The notes under the pieces were generated by a model that made no database searches, was not told where the DNA came from, and saw only the letters and a list, made by a program, of their open reading frames with translations. From assembly GCF_047663525.1 (NCBI RefSeq), contig NC_092606.1, positions 2,354,501-2,418,500 on the forward strand: a stretch of DNA of 64,000 nt, in the 5' to 3' direction. The DNA is from Anas platyrhynchos. Taxonomy: Eukaryota > Chordata > Aves > Anseriformes > Anatidae. Of this stretch, positions 23,836-36,600 are shown in pieces (position 1 is the first letter of the stretch; each line of letters starts with the position of its first letter). A program made the translations under genes and the position numbers.

Positions 23836-26800
23836 ATTAGTTAATATTTTTGCTCAGCCACTTCCCCCCGGATGCTTTTGCTTAGGGAGCTCAGAACAGG
23901 TTTAAAGCCACTTGAAATTGCTGCTTGTATTCCTATTGATACATATTTTTGACTCAGCGCTATCTACCTAGCCAAAGAAATGAGGCACCTGAACTGCATT
24001 CTTTACTATTTTAAGATTTGTGGGAGAGCGATCCCCCATTTTTACTGAAGCTGCCCTTGAGACACGGAAGAAAACAGCATAAGGCACCCTCCACTCAAGG
24101 CTCTTGTAAGCAAAGCTTCCCTGTGTGTGGCAGGGTGACACCATCACACTTGAGGCCCACAAACAGGGGAAAAAAATTCTTTTTCCTGTCCAACTCCGCT
24201 GACATCCCTCCAACCCAGAGGAAACAAGGTGCTACAACTAATGGAAGTCGAAGATAAGCATGAAGCATTAGGAAATTTTGTAAATATCACATCCTTCCTG
24301 ATTTTCTATCAACCTGTTTGATTATGCTGTGTATGGGGAGACGTGTGATAGAATTAATCAGCCTGCTGGAGTGAACGCTAAAGGAACAGATGAGCTTTGG
24401 CAAGGCTGCTGCTGGCACTGAAAAAGAAAAACTGTGACAAAGAAAAAAAAATGCAGACCTAAATCCAGAAGCATGTCATTCAGAAAGTGAGATATGCCAT
24501 GATTTATCACCGTAACAAAAATTGATGGCAACACAGATCTCCCATCTCAAAGTGTTGTCGCTGTATAGATTAAGAGTAGTATCTGTCATCAAGAAACAAT
24601 GGCAAAAGAAATATGTTTGATAAAAGCAATTCTGTACTCTCTTGTAGACAGATAACACGTCTGCCATTGAAATGGAGGTAACAGATTTCTCTACAGCCCC
24701 ATCTTCAGCAGCAAGGAAAAAAAAAAAGTGGTGTGACAAAAGGAAGCACACATAATTAATAACAGAAGAGCAAATCAAAGGAGTGGCTTTGCAAGGAGTG
24801 AGTAATATTTACCCCATTTCAGAAAAGTCCAGAGTGCATGGTAGGAAGAGGATGCTTGCTTTGCCCCCAGAGAGTGACAGCACCGGCAGAGCGCAGCAGG
24901 CAGTGGCTTACCACTGCGGCCCACCAGGGCAGCTTTCCTTTTCAAAGAGTGAGCTTCTTTCTTCTCAGCTCAACAGCTGCTGCACACGGGGTCTCCAACA
25001 TCATCTTAGCAGCTTGACTGTTGCATACAGAAAAAGCAATACCAAAACATAAAACATGTAACAACTTTAGGAACATTTTGCCAGCAGCTGACACAATGGA
25101 AAGCGCATCTCAAAACAGCAGGACAGCAGAGCAGAACAAAAACCATGGAGCCAGGACTGCCATGTCATCTGGCACCTCCTTGCACCTCCCTCAATGCCAT
25201 TTCAGGTGTCGGCAGGGAAGGCCAAAGCATTTTATTTGCTAATTAAGGTTTCACATAATTCAAGCGCGGAACAGGCAAAGGAGATCCCCACATAGAAACC
25301 TGTCAGCCTTCCCCGCCGTGCCAGCAGACTGATGTCTCAGTTCAGTGCTTTCACAATGCAGACAGCAGAATAACTCTGGACGTCTGCATACAAAAATCCC
25401 TACACACACACGTCCTGCTGGCATGCACGCTGCCACGGATGGCGATCCAAAAGTGACACCTCCCCGCCTGAGCTAAGGACGCTGCAGACAGAGATAAGAA
25501 AGAGACGTTAAAATAACAGACCTCTGTTTTATGGTGTCAAATGGCTAATGATAGTGATTAAGGCTTTTACATTTCTTTACAAAGTGGTATTATCCGAGCT
25601 AGCGTCAAGCCCGTAATCCGCCCAGAGTCAACAACGAGCTCCTGATCGAGCCAACAGCACAACAAAAAAAGGTCCCACGGCTTGCCATCTGCTCAAACCA
25701 CTACATCACACCTCTTTCTCCTCCATGCAGCAATAAGCCACAACAGGATGCAGATGACCAGATTGTGTAGCTGCCATTTCAGCTGAGCACCCAGTGGCTG
25801 TTGATGTGCTGAGAGTGGACTCTCAAACACGAGGCACGGCACACGGCCGTGGACAAGCAGCTCCCGCGGCGTTTCGCTTCGCTGCTTTTGTGGGCTGGTT
25901 GCACCCACGAAGCCAGGTAGAGCACTAGGGATTAATCAAATGTTTTGCCTGCTATGTTAAGCATTTATACGTGTTTTTATTATATAAAACATATTGTTTA
26001 ATGATCCGTAAAAGCCTTTGGCACTCGCTCTCCCTTTGGTTAGAAGCCCAGCTACTCATATAAGCGCATTTGGCCTAGCAGCTCCTTTCAACTATCAGAG
26101 CAAACATTAGGCCTGGACCATGGAGCAGATTCTTGAGCAGCTCTCAGCAATGCATGACCAGCTCAGAGGAGCTGGAAGTTGCCAAATTGTTGCAGCTTGA
26201 AAAAGAAAATTGGTGCATTCAAGGAAGGGAGCAATTTGAAGTTGTTACAGAGCGCTTGGACACCACTGATGGGCAAGAGTTTTACCTCTCATTTCTCTTT
26301 CTCTTATCACTTCCCAGCTGTTTCTTCCACTTTCAGGTAGTTTCAGCGTATCCTTCCATTTTTACCCACATAGCTCACTAACAGCTTTCTAGTTGATTCT
26401 GCTGTTTTTAGTGCCGAGGTACCAGCTGTGCAACCCTGCAAGCTGGCGCATATATGACCTTGAATTTTTCCGTGTAGCCAATCAGGAACTGTCTTCGCAC
26501 AGCGTTTCCTATCTCCCAGAGAGCATCTCTCAATTTTTAGCATTAGACATATATCACTTTATAGCATCCAAAGCGTTGTGCGAACACGAGCCTGCTAGCA
26601 CCAACAAAAATCACTCCTCAGCCAGCCCGTACCCTGTTATTGTCTATCAGCTCCTCCATTTCACTGAAGCCAGCCTGGGGAGTTCTTTTTGCTTGCTCCT
26701 CTGCAGGAATATTAAAACAGAATCAGAATGAAGGTAGCTGTAAATTTAATGTCACAGCTGGGAAACTGAAGGTCTTCAGATCACACTTTCTCCCCAGCCT

Positions 26801-29800
26801 TTTAATTGCTAAATTATTCTTGAAGATTTGACACAAGTCTTTCACCTTCCTATTTTCAGGCTATTAGCAAGAAAAACCAGACAAAAAAAAATACATAATT
26901 TTCATTAATCTGCAGAGCATGCACACAATGCTTAATTTCAAATGGATAAAATACTGCTAATTACTAGCGCATTCTAACAGTCCTGTGATTTTACAGGGAA
27001 CTACGTCAAACTAAACCAAATTATGGGTCAGAACGTGCAAGTCTTTTTATTATTATCGCTAATTCCCTTTGTGGTTTATAACATCCTGAAGTGTCAGTCG
27101 TCTCTTATCCCTTCACCCTCCACCCCACCCCAAAATAAAATAAAAATAAAACCAAACCACGTGTCTTACCAGATTCTTTGAGCCTCTGGCTAGCACTGCT
27201 CAGCTGCTCCATAATTATTCATCACACTAGGTCCAGCAACAAGCCATTCACAGCACGCTCTTCTCACATTTTGTTTAAACACTAGATACAACAGCAGATA
27301 CCGAAAAAAAAAAAAAAAAAAAAAAACAGATTTTGAAGCAAGAGACACTGGAATTTGGGTGGAATCAGATGACTAAGAATTACTGTTCCCCTCAACACCA
27401 CCACCCAAAAAATAAATAAATGTGTGTGTGTAAAAAAGGATTCTTGAGCAGGCTATAAAGTCTGCCTTCTTTTTCTGAATAAGCATTTCTAGACCCTGAA
27501 GTGCCCCCATATCTAAATATAATGCTGACCAATATGTTCCTAATTTCGTATTGAACTGTAATTAAAATAATAGGAATGCTCCCTAAATAAGTTAGATCAC
27601 AACTTCCCGTGATGCTCTTCCAGATCCCAGGCTTTTTGCCCTTACCATCAGACCTACCAAAACCCCAGAGCGCTTCCACCAGCCTCGTCCCCAGGTCCTC
27701 CCCTGGCCTCCCCAGCAGGCCAGCCCCACCGTTCCTGCAGTCCCCCATTGCCTCTTTCCCTGCAGGTGAACTCAGGCCCCAAAAGACAGAGGTGCTCACC
27801 CCGTATCTGCACGGCACCCGGCACAACAGGCTCTGGTCATCTGGAGCCCTGGCTGTCAGTAATACAAGCAGTAAATCACCAAACCCAAGTTTCTCTGCAG
27901 ATCAGTGTTACATCTCGTGCCTGCCATAAACGGCATAAAATGCACCTCTTTGCATTCCAGCACGTTGTGGAAGAACATTAAAGCACTTAATATATTATTT
28001 AAGCCAGTTAAGCTAGATAGCACAACTGCAGTAATTAGCAACAATTCTCCAAATCCCCATATGCCAGACAAAGGATCGTGTTTAGTATTTTCAGGCTGGT
28101 AGGAGGGAATCAGAACATTGCAGAAATTAAATGGCACACACTGCTTTTTTCCCCTCTGCCTATCTCAGCAGAGCCTATGTTTCACTACAGCTACCCCACT
28201 GCAGCATCAATACAAGAGACTGAAACCCATCACACAAACAGGGCTGGCCTTTATTTCTCTATTATTTTAAGCATAACAGGGTGCTCGATGTTTTAAGAAA
28301 GAAAAAATAAGCCACTTCTTTTGCAAGCTACATTCTGTAGGCTGGAGGGGGATTTCCTTTCTTTTCTTTTCAAATTAAAACCAAAAATAATTTTATAAAA
28401 ACCGCCCTCAAACCCAAACCTGACTTCCTCTGGAAAATCCATGAGCTGAGGTAAGCGCTGAGTGGAATTGTAAAAATCCCCCAAGCAGCAGCCGCCCACC
28501 TCGCACCCGGGGTCGGGACGGGACAGCGTGGTGCGGGTACGGGGCCGGGAGAGGAGGTGCCAGGCGGGACGAGCGAGGAAAGGGCATCGGTCAGGTTGGA
28601 GCAGAGGGATGGGACACGGGTGCTGCCAGCAGACTGAACCCCGCTACTCCGGCTCACGTTGCATGCCCAGGAGCCCCGTCACACCGCGCGCCAGCAGGCA
28701 GCCAGCCCGGTGGCACAGGTTGCGCTGGAAATGCGCCCAGTGCGGTGCTCCTGTGCAAACAGCGAGATCACAACAGCCAGGTACCAACACCTTCTAAAGG
28801 AGCAGGGAGGAGGTGGAAAGAAAACACAGATTTGGGATCCTCTGCCATAATTAGAGACGTTGAAACCGAAGGTGCCACGGCTCGGAGAGGGGACAGACCT
28901 GATGCAGGATCCTGGCTCCAAGCCCCAGTTGCTCTGACCAGTTGTTGTTTTCCATCCTCTTTGTATGGGCAGATACAACACAGCGATTTTTTTTTTTCCC
29001 CTGCTGGGTTGTTTGGAGAAAAGCCTCAAGACTGAAAACTCAAATACGAGAGAAGAACCCCTTCTGGTGGTCAGCCATTTATTTCTCCATTGCAGAAAGA
29101 GGAAAATCCCTTTTTAGTGTTCTGTATCTTGTATTATTTTTACTTCATGAGTTATTATTTTATTCCTCAGCGTTGCAAAGAGGCCAATCTGGTGGGGGAC
29201 CAGCGCTGTGCCAAGGAGTGCTGGCAGCACCAGGGCGCTCCGTGGAGAGGTGCTACTCCTTGCCCAGCTCAGTGCTGTGAGCTCTGAACCCACGGGGTTT
29301 TTCCCAGAAGATTATTTTCATTATAACAGACTGAAAAAAAAAGCATCACCAACCCAAAGACAACCTTGCTTGGATGGGCATTTCCATACCGGGCTGTTTG
29401 CCTCTGCTTTGAGCTTTTTTTCCTCTCACATCAAGACTTCGAGAGCTCCTGGGTTTCCCACCCAGCTGTGCCTTTTGTCTCTCAACCCTCTCCTTCCCCA
29501 TGCAATACTTACTTTTCCCACCTCTCCCTCAGTCCTTTCTGCACCCTGCCTCTATATTGCGTGCACCTTTAAGGCTCGTATTTTCAATGCCTCTCTGCAC
29601 ATCTTGCTAATCTCGTGCCACATTCCTGGGCAGAGCTGACCTTTGGGCACAGCCGTGCCAACATCATCATTTTCCAGGCTCCTCTGTTGCTAAGATGGGG
29701 GGCAAAGTTCTTAAGGAAGGGAAAGAGGGCAAGGAGCTAGCGCCTGGCACAATCCACACTGCATCAGAAAACAGATTAACAGAGGAAGTTAGATTGCTTT

Positions 29801-32800
29801 CACTATGAAGCCACCCACCTTGGTCCAGATTTGATTTTAGAAGCAGCAGCAAAGGGAAAAGTTTATTAACATGCCATTAACTATGCATGTTTCGATTTGC
29901 ATAAGCAAAACAAGCATTGCTGAAGTGCAGTAAGAAGGAAGGCCTGTAACTGTCCCGTTCGTCACAGTGTGAAGGAAGCTGATAACGCTCTTTCAGTTCC
30001 TGAGGACTTCAAGCAGCTTAAAAAAACAAAACAAAAACAAGTGATATGACATCAGCAAACACCAGTAAGTGTCCTAACATCAGACTGGATACCTAAAGGC
30101 AGAAACTCAGCCAGAAACCTGCTGAAGCATAAAATAAAGTAGGAACACACCAAGATACATCTACTGACAGTGAAGAACCAGCACACGAGGCTGGTCACCA
30201 GTAGCTTTGGGCGCTGAGGAAGGTTCAGCTGTGCCTTCCAGAATGCAAATACTTTGAACGCATCTGGTCAGACTTTGCAAGAGAGGGAGGGGGAAAGGGA
30301 TGCAGACGTGGTTGTGGCTTTGTGTTCAACAACCACGGCTTCATGTTCAACATGCCCTGGTCACAAATAGAGCTTGGGGTCTTTAACACGTTTACTCAGA
30401 CAAGCAATTAAAAAAACTCCCACCCCTTAACAAAAAGGGACCCCTATGGCATATTACAGTGCCTCTACTAATGCCACATACGAACAATAACGAGGCCCAG
30501 ATTCTCTTTTGGATCTCTTCCCCTGACACAAGGGTTATTAACTTGAGCTGTGTTTATTGGCATCCAGCTGCAGGGTGGACAGGTCTCCAGTTGGCTGTGA
30601 AAGTTTGCATCATCCTTAAGCACGAGGAAAGGAATTTCCAGATCCAATTAGCAAAGCCTCCACCCCTGCCGGCTGAGCAGTCGCGCTGAGTATCATTAAT
30701 CACTCTATCAAACGAGGCGTTCACCCTCCACTTGGTAGAAACAGGTTACTGAAAACAGTCCTCACTGCAACTCCTTTTTAGTATCACATCGCAATACGTC
30801 CGGCAATGCTGCTTGGGTTTTATATTAAACTAAACCACCTGTACACGCAGTTGGGTTAAGCATAATGTAAAGTCCCTGTATATTATCTGCAGCTATCACT
30901 CTCCTTCCCCGTGACCTACCACTGAATAAATATTGCATCAGACACCTGCATATATTGTATGCAACCTGACTCATCAAATCACATGTTGTTTTCATGCCGA
31001 ATCTGCATAAAACAGCAAATAGCAGCATGAGCAGGGTATCTTCACAAATGTTTCCTTTTTGGCTACGCGCCCAGTCTTGCACTGGAAGAGCTGCTTTGCA
31101 AGAAAGGTCGCTTACTGTTTGCGCTTGCACAGCTCCTGGAAGACCCAAGCACTCAATAAATTGCAGCAATGACTCTTCACAGAAGAGCTGTCAGGGGAAG
31201 AGGAGCAGTTTTCCCCGAGGTGTACTGTTGCAGCAACGTGTTTGACTGGCACTTGGGCTCCCTTCCCTTCACTAGAGGAAATACGAGACGCATAATCTAT
31301 TTGTACTCCTGACTTTTACCCATCCAACTGGAACATTGTTTCAGAGGATTCCTGACCTCAAGCAGGCAACATAATCCGGTAGATTTACATAGATGTGGTC
31401 TGGGTTATGTTATCTTCAGCACGATAGGCCTCAAAGTAGAAATTAACGTTGTCCTGCAGGGTGGCAGGGGAAAGGAGACGACCACAGACTGGTGAAGGCT
31501 CAGAGGCATCCCTTGTGCCTGACCTCACTGGAGTGGACTCACTCACCAGGCCTTACGTGATGCACAAAATGAGCTGAAGGCTGACTCGGTGCTAACAAAA
31601 AGATTCAAGAGGCAGGGAAGGTTTATAGCTCAGTGGTCAGAGTACAGTTTGAGCATTATGCAGTTCAACAGTGGAAAGGGGCATTTTGCAGACTCAGCTT
31701 TTTAGTTCCCTGCTCTGCTACTGTACCAAGTAATGCTGGAGTAGGCTGCTAAGATCACTGCTCTGCTGTGAGCCTCGTTAATGGACAACGCTTAAATACA
31801 GTGAGATCCTCAGATGAAGGCTTTCCAGGGAAGTCCACCTGAACCTCCTGCTGGAGGATTTATGGCTTTGGCTGTGCGCCGAGTGCAGTGCATGCCGAAA
31901 GGTGGAACAAAGACTGGGATTTACAGGGGGAACCAAAGGCCTTCTTCGCCCTCTGAAACATGAAGTGTTCTCTTGATAAATCAGGAGAACCTCTCCAGAC
32001 TGTAGTCACATGCCTGTGGAGGCTGTAATCTCCCAAGTACACAAGATACGGGCGTGCAAATATGGGTTATGCCTACGCTAACAACCGGTGTAGGTCCCTG
32101 GGGCTCCTGAATGGCCTTTAATCTACCTGCTACCATGTGTTAAAGCCTGCGCTGATGCAGCTTTACTGCTCTTGGTGCTCCTGTTTGCTGTGACCACGTT
32201 GCCCTTCAGCACCCTGACTTGAGAGCTGAGGACACAGGCTGTCAGCTTCCTGGTGTAAACTCTGGAGGTGAAAAGAAGAGGAGCTGCCTGCCACACTGGG
32301 GACTGGTGTCATGATTGCAGGCAAAAGAGAAGCACTGGCAACAGGTGCTGAGGAGCCAAGTGCACTTTCAACATCCCCTTCGCCAACAACACCTCCAACG
32401 CAGTCCTTGCAAAACCCCGAAGCTCACATAGGTAACGCTGATCAACGCTATCGTGACTCCTCCGCTCTGCTATGCAGTGACCTTGCCTCATGTTAAGTAA
32501 CACATAACATACCTTAAAATCTTAGTATAGACTAAATAAGTCATAACATACCTCAGAGGGTCAAAGCAAACCTAGCTGCAACGTGCTAGGAGGTGATTGT
32601 CCTTGGCCTGCTCAGCGCCAACCCGTGTGAGGCTCCCATGTCAGTGAGCTGACAGTGAAACTTCAGATGTGGGGGTGGTGGAAAGCAAACAGAGGGAGAA
32701 ACACCACCAACATCTTACGAGGCTTGTCTTAGCGGATTTTTGTCATTACTGAATTCAATCACAGGTAAAGGACTGAAAACAAGAACCTATCCAGCTTCAA

Positions 32801-33526
32801 GACCCCTCATCAGGACACGGTGGTTGCTCCACCAGAAGCATCCATCCTGCTGCTCTGAGCAGAGCCTGGGCCTCTTCATGCCGTGCCCAGGGGTCCTCAG
32901 GGAGAGAGACCCCATATGGCCCTCAGGATGACTCCTGGTGCCAGAAGCGACGTGGCACAGGAGCCCAGCTGAATCACAGCTGCAGCAATTACACTAATTG
33001 TCCAAGGGACAAAACAATTGCACTTGTCCAACTGGTCAGGGCATGACAGCAGCCTGACACATTTTCATTTGTGAAAGCATTTTGCCTTGAAGTAAGTTTC
33101 CAAAACAGATTCCACTCAACTTCAAGCCTTTCCAGTCTTCTTCCTGGGAAGAGCAATTTATTCGTGTTTTAAAACAGAGTTTCAAGAGATGCTACCCAGG
33201 AGAGCTGCATCTCGCTGTGGGTGGCTTCCACCACCACCTGTTAGGGAGATGCCCACAGATTTCCCTTACACTACAGTGGGAGTTGTGGTCTCTGCTCTAA
33301 GAAGCTCCATGCACAGCACCTGGGGGAAAACCCAGGGGTTTCAGCCCATTTCCTTAGAACCACAATTCAATGGCAGAGCTGATTGGGAGAGGTGACCGTG
33401 CCCTGCAGGACTGTCCCATTGTGACAGTGCCGTTCCGGGCAGCGCCCCAGCTGTTCCCATGGCTGGTGGAACTCGGAACCCGTATCCGGGCCCCCGGTTA
33501 CCCCAGTGCGCTTTGGTTCAAACACA

Positions 33527-33540
33527 GCTCCCGTGGCAAC
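33527..33540 (+). promoter_or_regulatory. possible RFX X-box-like site at the CHCT1 start
   Basis: GCTCCC-GT-GGCAAC has one perfect half-site (GGCAAC) and one degenerate half-site with the usual two-base spacer of an RFX X-box (GTNRCC N2 RGYAAC). It lies 48 bases upstream of the CHCT1 ATG. RFX2 drives many spermatogenic genes and human CHCT1 is expressed mainly in testis, so a role is plausible, but half-sites are common. Confidence 0.3.
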
Positions 33541-33587
33541 TTCCCCTTCCCACCTGGTGCGAGCAGGAGGCGAGGGGTCTGTGTCCC

Positions 33588-33647
33588 ATGGAGAATACGG
33601 GCAGCAGAACGGGGGCGGCTGAGGACAACCCGGCTGGGCAAGCCAAG
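33588..33647 (+). CDS. CHCT1: CHCT1 coding exon 1
   Basis: This encodes 20 residues starting MENTGSRTGAAEDN and ending in AAG before the donor GTGAGC, phase 0. The start resembles the human protein's Met-Glu start followed by a short Gly/Ala/Glu-rich segment. The Kozak context is fair (G at +4, C at -3). An in-frame ATG at 33,459 would add 43 residues of unlikely composition, so the later ATG is preferred. Confidence 0.7.
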
Positions 33648-36600
33648 GTGAGCAGGGGCAGGGGCACGGCGAGAGCAGAGCCCGGCCTCAGCATCACTTC
33701 TAAAACCTCTTCGTAAATCCAGTCCTAAACCAGAAGGGATCTTCCCAGGGAGCAGAGCACACACAAAATGGAAGAACTGCTCTTCCTACATGCTTTAAGA
33801 GGCACCATAAGCTTGTGTTTAAGTTGGTCGTACAATCATTGCTTTCCAAAAAAATGAGTGGAGAAGTTACCTACGGAAACATTGCTGCAGGGAAAACCTA
33901 CACCCTGTGCGAGAGATAACTCCCCCTGGACCTGGGACATGCAAACCCAGTGGCTGAGGATTTTGCTTTGCTTTCCAGCCAGCTGTGCAGCTGTCCATAG
34001 AAGCTGTGCGTGGAGCAGCGCCGCGTTACACTGAGCCCACTGTAGCTGCGATTTCCACTTAGCAAGCGGATGCCAGCCCTTGTTTGATGGATGCTATTAG
34101 GAACGAGTGACCATTGTTTACCTTGTAATTTATTAGAGGTAGGGTTTCCAAAAGGGACTTACAGTAGGTGGCCAATTCTTATGGACTTCTAATTATAATT
34201 GAGTACCTAGCTTCATTAAGCACCTCTGAAAACTCAAGCTGAAACGCTTTTGGCAGGAAGAGAAATGCTTCTGAGCCTTATGATAGGGTTTGCCCTCAGC
34301 AATGTTTGTAGTAGAGGACGCAGGATTGGCACCAACAGGCGACTAACCTGCAGCTTTGGCACTTTGCAGGCCACCGAGGGGGATGCGGCTGGCAGCAGGG
34401 GCGAGGCAGCCCCCAGGACAGGCAGCTCGCACGCTGCGCCATGCAGGACCCCGCTCGTCAGCTACGCAGACGGCCTCGATCGGGACACCTTCAAAATTGT
34501 GAGATACTAAATAGACTTCAGTGGTAGAGAGAAAAAAAAAATCAGTGGTAACTCAGGTTGTTGAGAGAGAGCAAAAAGCAGGATACATCATCTTATTGCA
34601 GCTTTCCTCCATGTCTGGATGTTAACCTGATTGCTGTTTTCCAGTTAACTGGACATCACACTGAGTTAAACAGCCACCCGCACCAAAAATCACACTTTAC
34701 ATACACCACCAGGTTTTTGGAAACACAAACTGCAATCTTTATCATTTCACATGACACTTTGGTGGCGTGGTTCAGCAATATTACCGGCACCATGGCCCCA
34801 AAGCTCCATCTCACACCTCTGCCCTGCACGGGGACATCCTGCCCACCCGCTCCCACATCCTGCATTCCCGGTGCACAGAGGCATACCCACACGCAGCCTG
34901 GTCACAGCTCAGAAGTGGCAAAAAAAAAAAAAAAAAAGACAAAAAAACTGTGAGGAGGGGCAAAAAGGAGGGCGTGCAGATGCAGCATTGGCTCTTGCAT
35001 CACGAGCTGATGTTTGCACCATCCCAGGCACGGCCACAGGAAGCAGCAGCGTGCGAGTTCCCTTTCCCTCCCTGCAGAACAGCTGTCTTGTAGCCTGAAG
35101 TTAATATTTCACCCTGTGATGTCAGAAGGGAATTCCCAGAGGTGGAAATCCCTCAGTTCCCTTCCGAAGGCTGTGCCCAGAGCATGGTAAACCCGGGGAG
35201 GTGCAGGATGGGCTCTTGTGGGGCGATGGGAACCTCTAGCAAGGGACCTGCTGAGGTCCACTCCATCTCCCCTGTCCCTATGCAATACACTCAGACAACA
35301 CTTCCCCAATGATCCCAGCTCATTGGGATCACCTTAATCAGCTCATTTAACAAAAAGCAGCACCCGAGCCCCCAGCTGAGTGCTAAGTGCCTATTCCAAC
35401 GCTTCCCTTACAGTGCAAGGAGTTCCTGAGGCCCTTTAAGAAGTCTCTCAGGAAGCTGTGTTTGCCCCAGCACCTCTCCAGGAAGAGAAAAGTGAAGTAC
35501 ACAAAGGAAAGCCTGACCATAATCGGGGACCGCATTGACTTGTTTCTGCGGCAGCACTGCAGAGCCTCGGAGGTCAAGCACTGGAAGACGTAAGGTTTTG
35601 TCCTCTTACTGGGCTGGTGGTCCCGCACCGGTGATGCTCCTGGCTAGGTGGGCTCCCATGGGGAATTTAGATGCAATTTGGCCCTGCATTTCCAGGCACT
35701 GGGCAGGTTGGGTGTCTGCTGGAGACTGGTGCTTCCCACGCTTAGGGAAGGGCTGTTCTTCAGAAGCTTATAAGCCTCAGGAAAAAAAAGAAAAGAAAAA
35801 GAAAAATATCATGCACAGGTACAGCAGTGGTCTCCCTCCACTAGCCAGAACCAGCACTAGGAAGGGCTGAAGTCCGTGCTCATGTACACCATCCCTGTGT
35901 CTTTTCCCCAGAATGATGTGGAGGTTCGTCTCCCTCTTCTCAGAGAATGACGAAAAGCAGCTGCAGAAGCTGTATAAGTACATCAAGAGCAACAGAATGG
36001 ACAAGTTTAAGGTAAGCCAGCAGGAAAGGCAATGCCCCGCAAGGTGTCCCTGCTGCACTCACCTGAAGGGATGACCACAGTATGCAGGAGCTCAATCCAC
36101 ACCAGAGGGAAAACCTGCACTGTGCAAGTAGTTGCCTGCCAGAAGGGCACAAACCCTGTGGGCATTGCCAGTTCCCACCACGTCACGGGCACTGAGCTGT
36201 TGCAGTGGCTGGTGCCAGCACCTGGAAGCTGAGCTCACGGGCCCAGCACCACGGCTTATGATTTTTGGGGCTGTTCACTGATCCCGTGTTCCCAGCCATG
36301 TTTACAGACCAAATCTGATCCCTGGATTTATCTGGTGACACAAGAGTTAAGCATTGAAACAAGTAACTCATTCAGGTGAAGCCAGTGTTTGCTAAGGCTT
36401 ATTTCTGTGCCTGAGCATCAGCTCCTCACCCAAGGAAGCTGCAACCAAGGGTTTCCAGAGAACCCCAGCCCTGAGGGTTTAAACCACATGAGCACACTCA
36501 CAGCCACCCATAAACATCCCCTGAGCAAAGGCTGAGCACACCAGGAAGTTCAAAGGTCCATAAGAAACACTTAAATAAGTTTATTTTAAAAAAATTAAAA

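Larger units (their letters stand above)
18880..33500. other. intergenic spacer between divergent USP32 and CHCT1
   Basis: I find no coding exon, tRNA or other gene here. Open frames are all under about 145 codons, lack recognised domains and are not supported by splice structure. Contents include a 29-A tract (22,369-22,397), a 23-A tract (27,304-27,326), one MIR-like fossil and an 18-base palindrome. Several unique AT-rich blocks (about 21,440-21,700, 25,500-25,640, 25,925-26,110, 27,950-28,090, 30,830-31,010) look like candidate conserved non-coding elements. A non-coding transcript cannot be excluded. Confidence 0.6.

Noticed and set aside
33459..33587. Upstream in-frame ATG extending CHCT1 exon 1 by 43 residues
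   Set aside because: The added residues have unlikely composition and human CHCT1 starts with a short Met-Glu segment like the one at 33,588.
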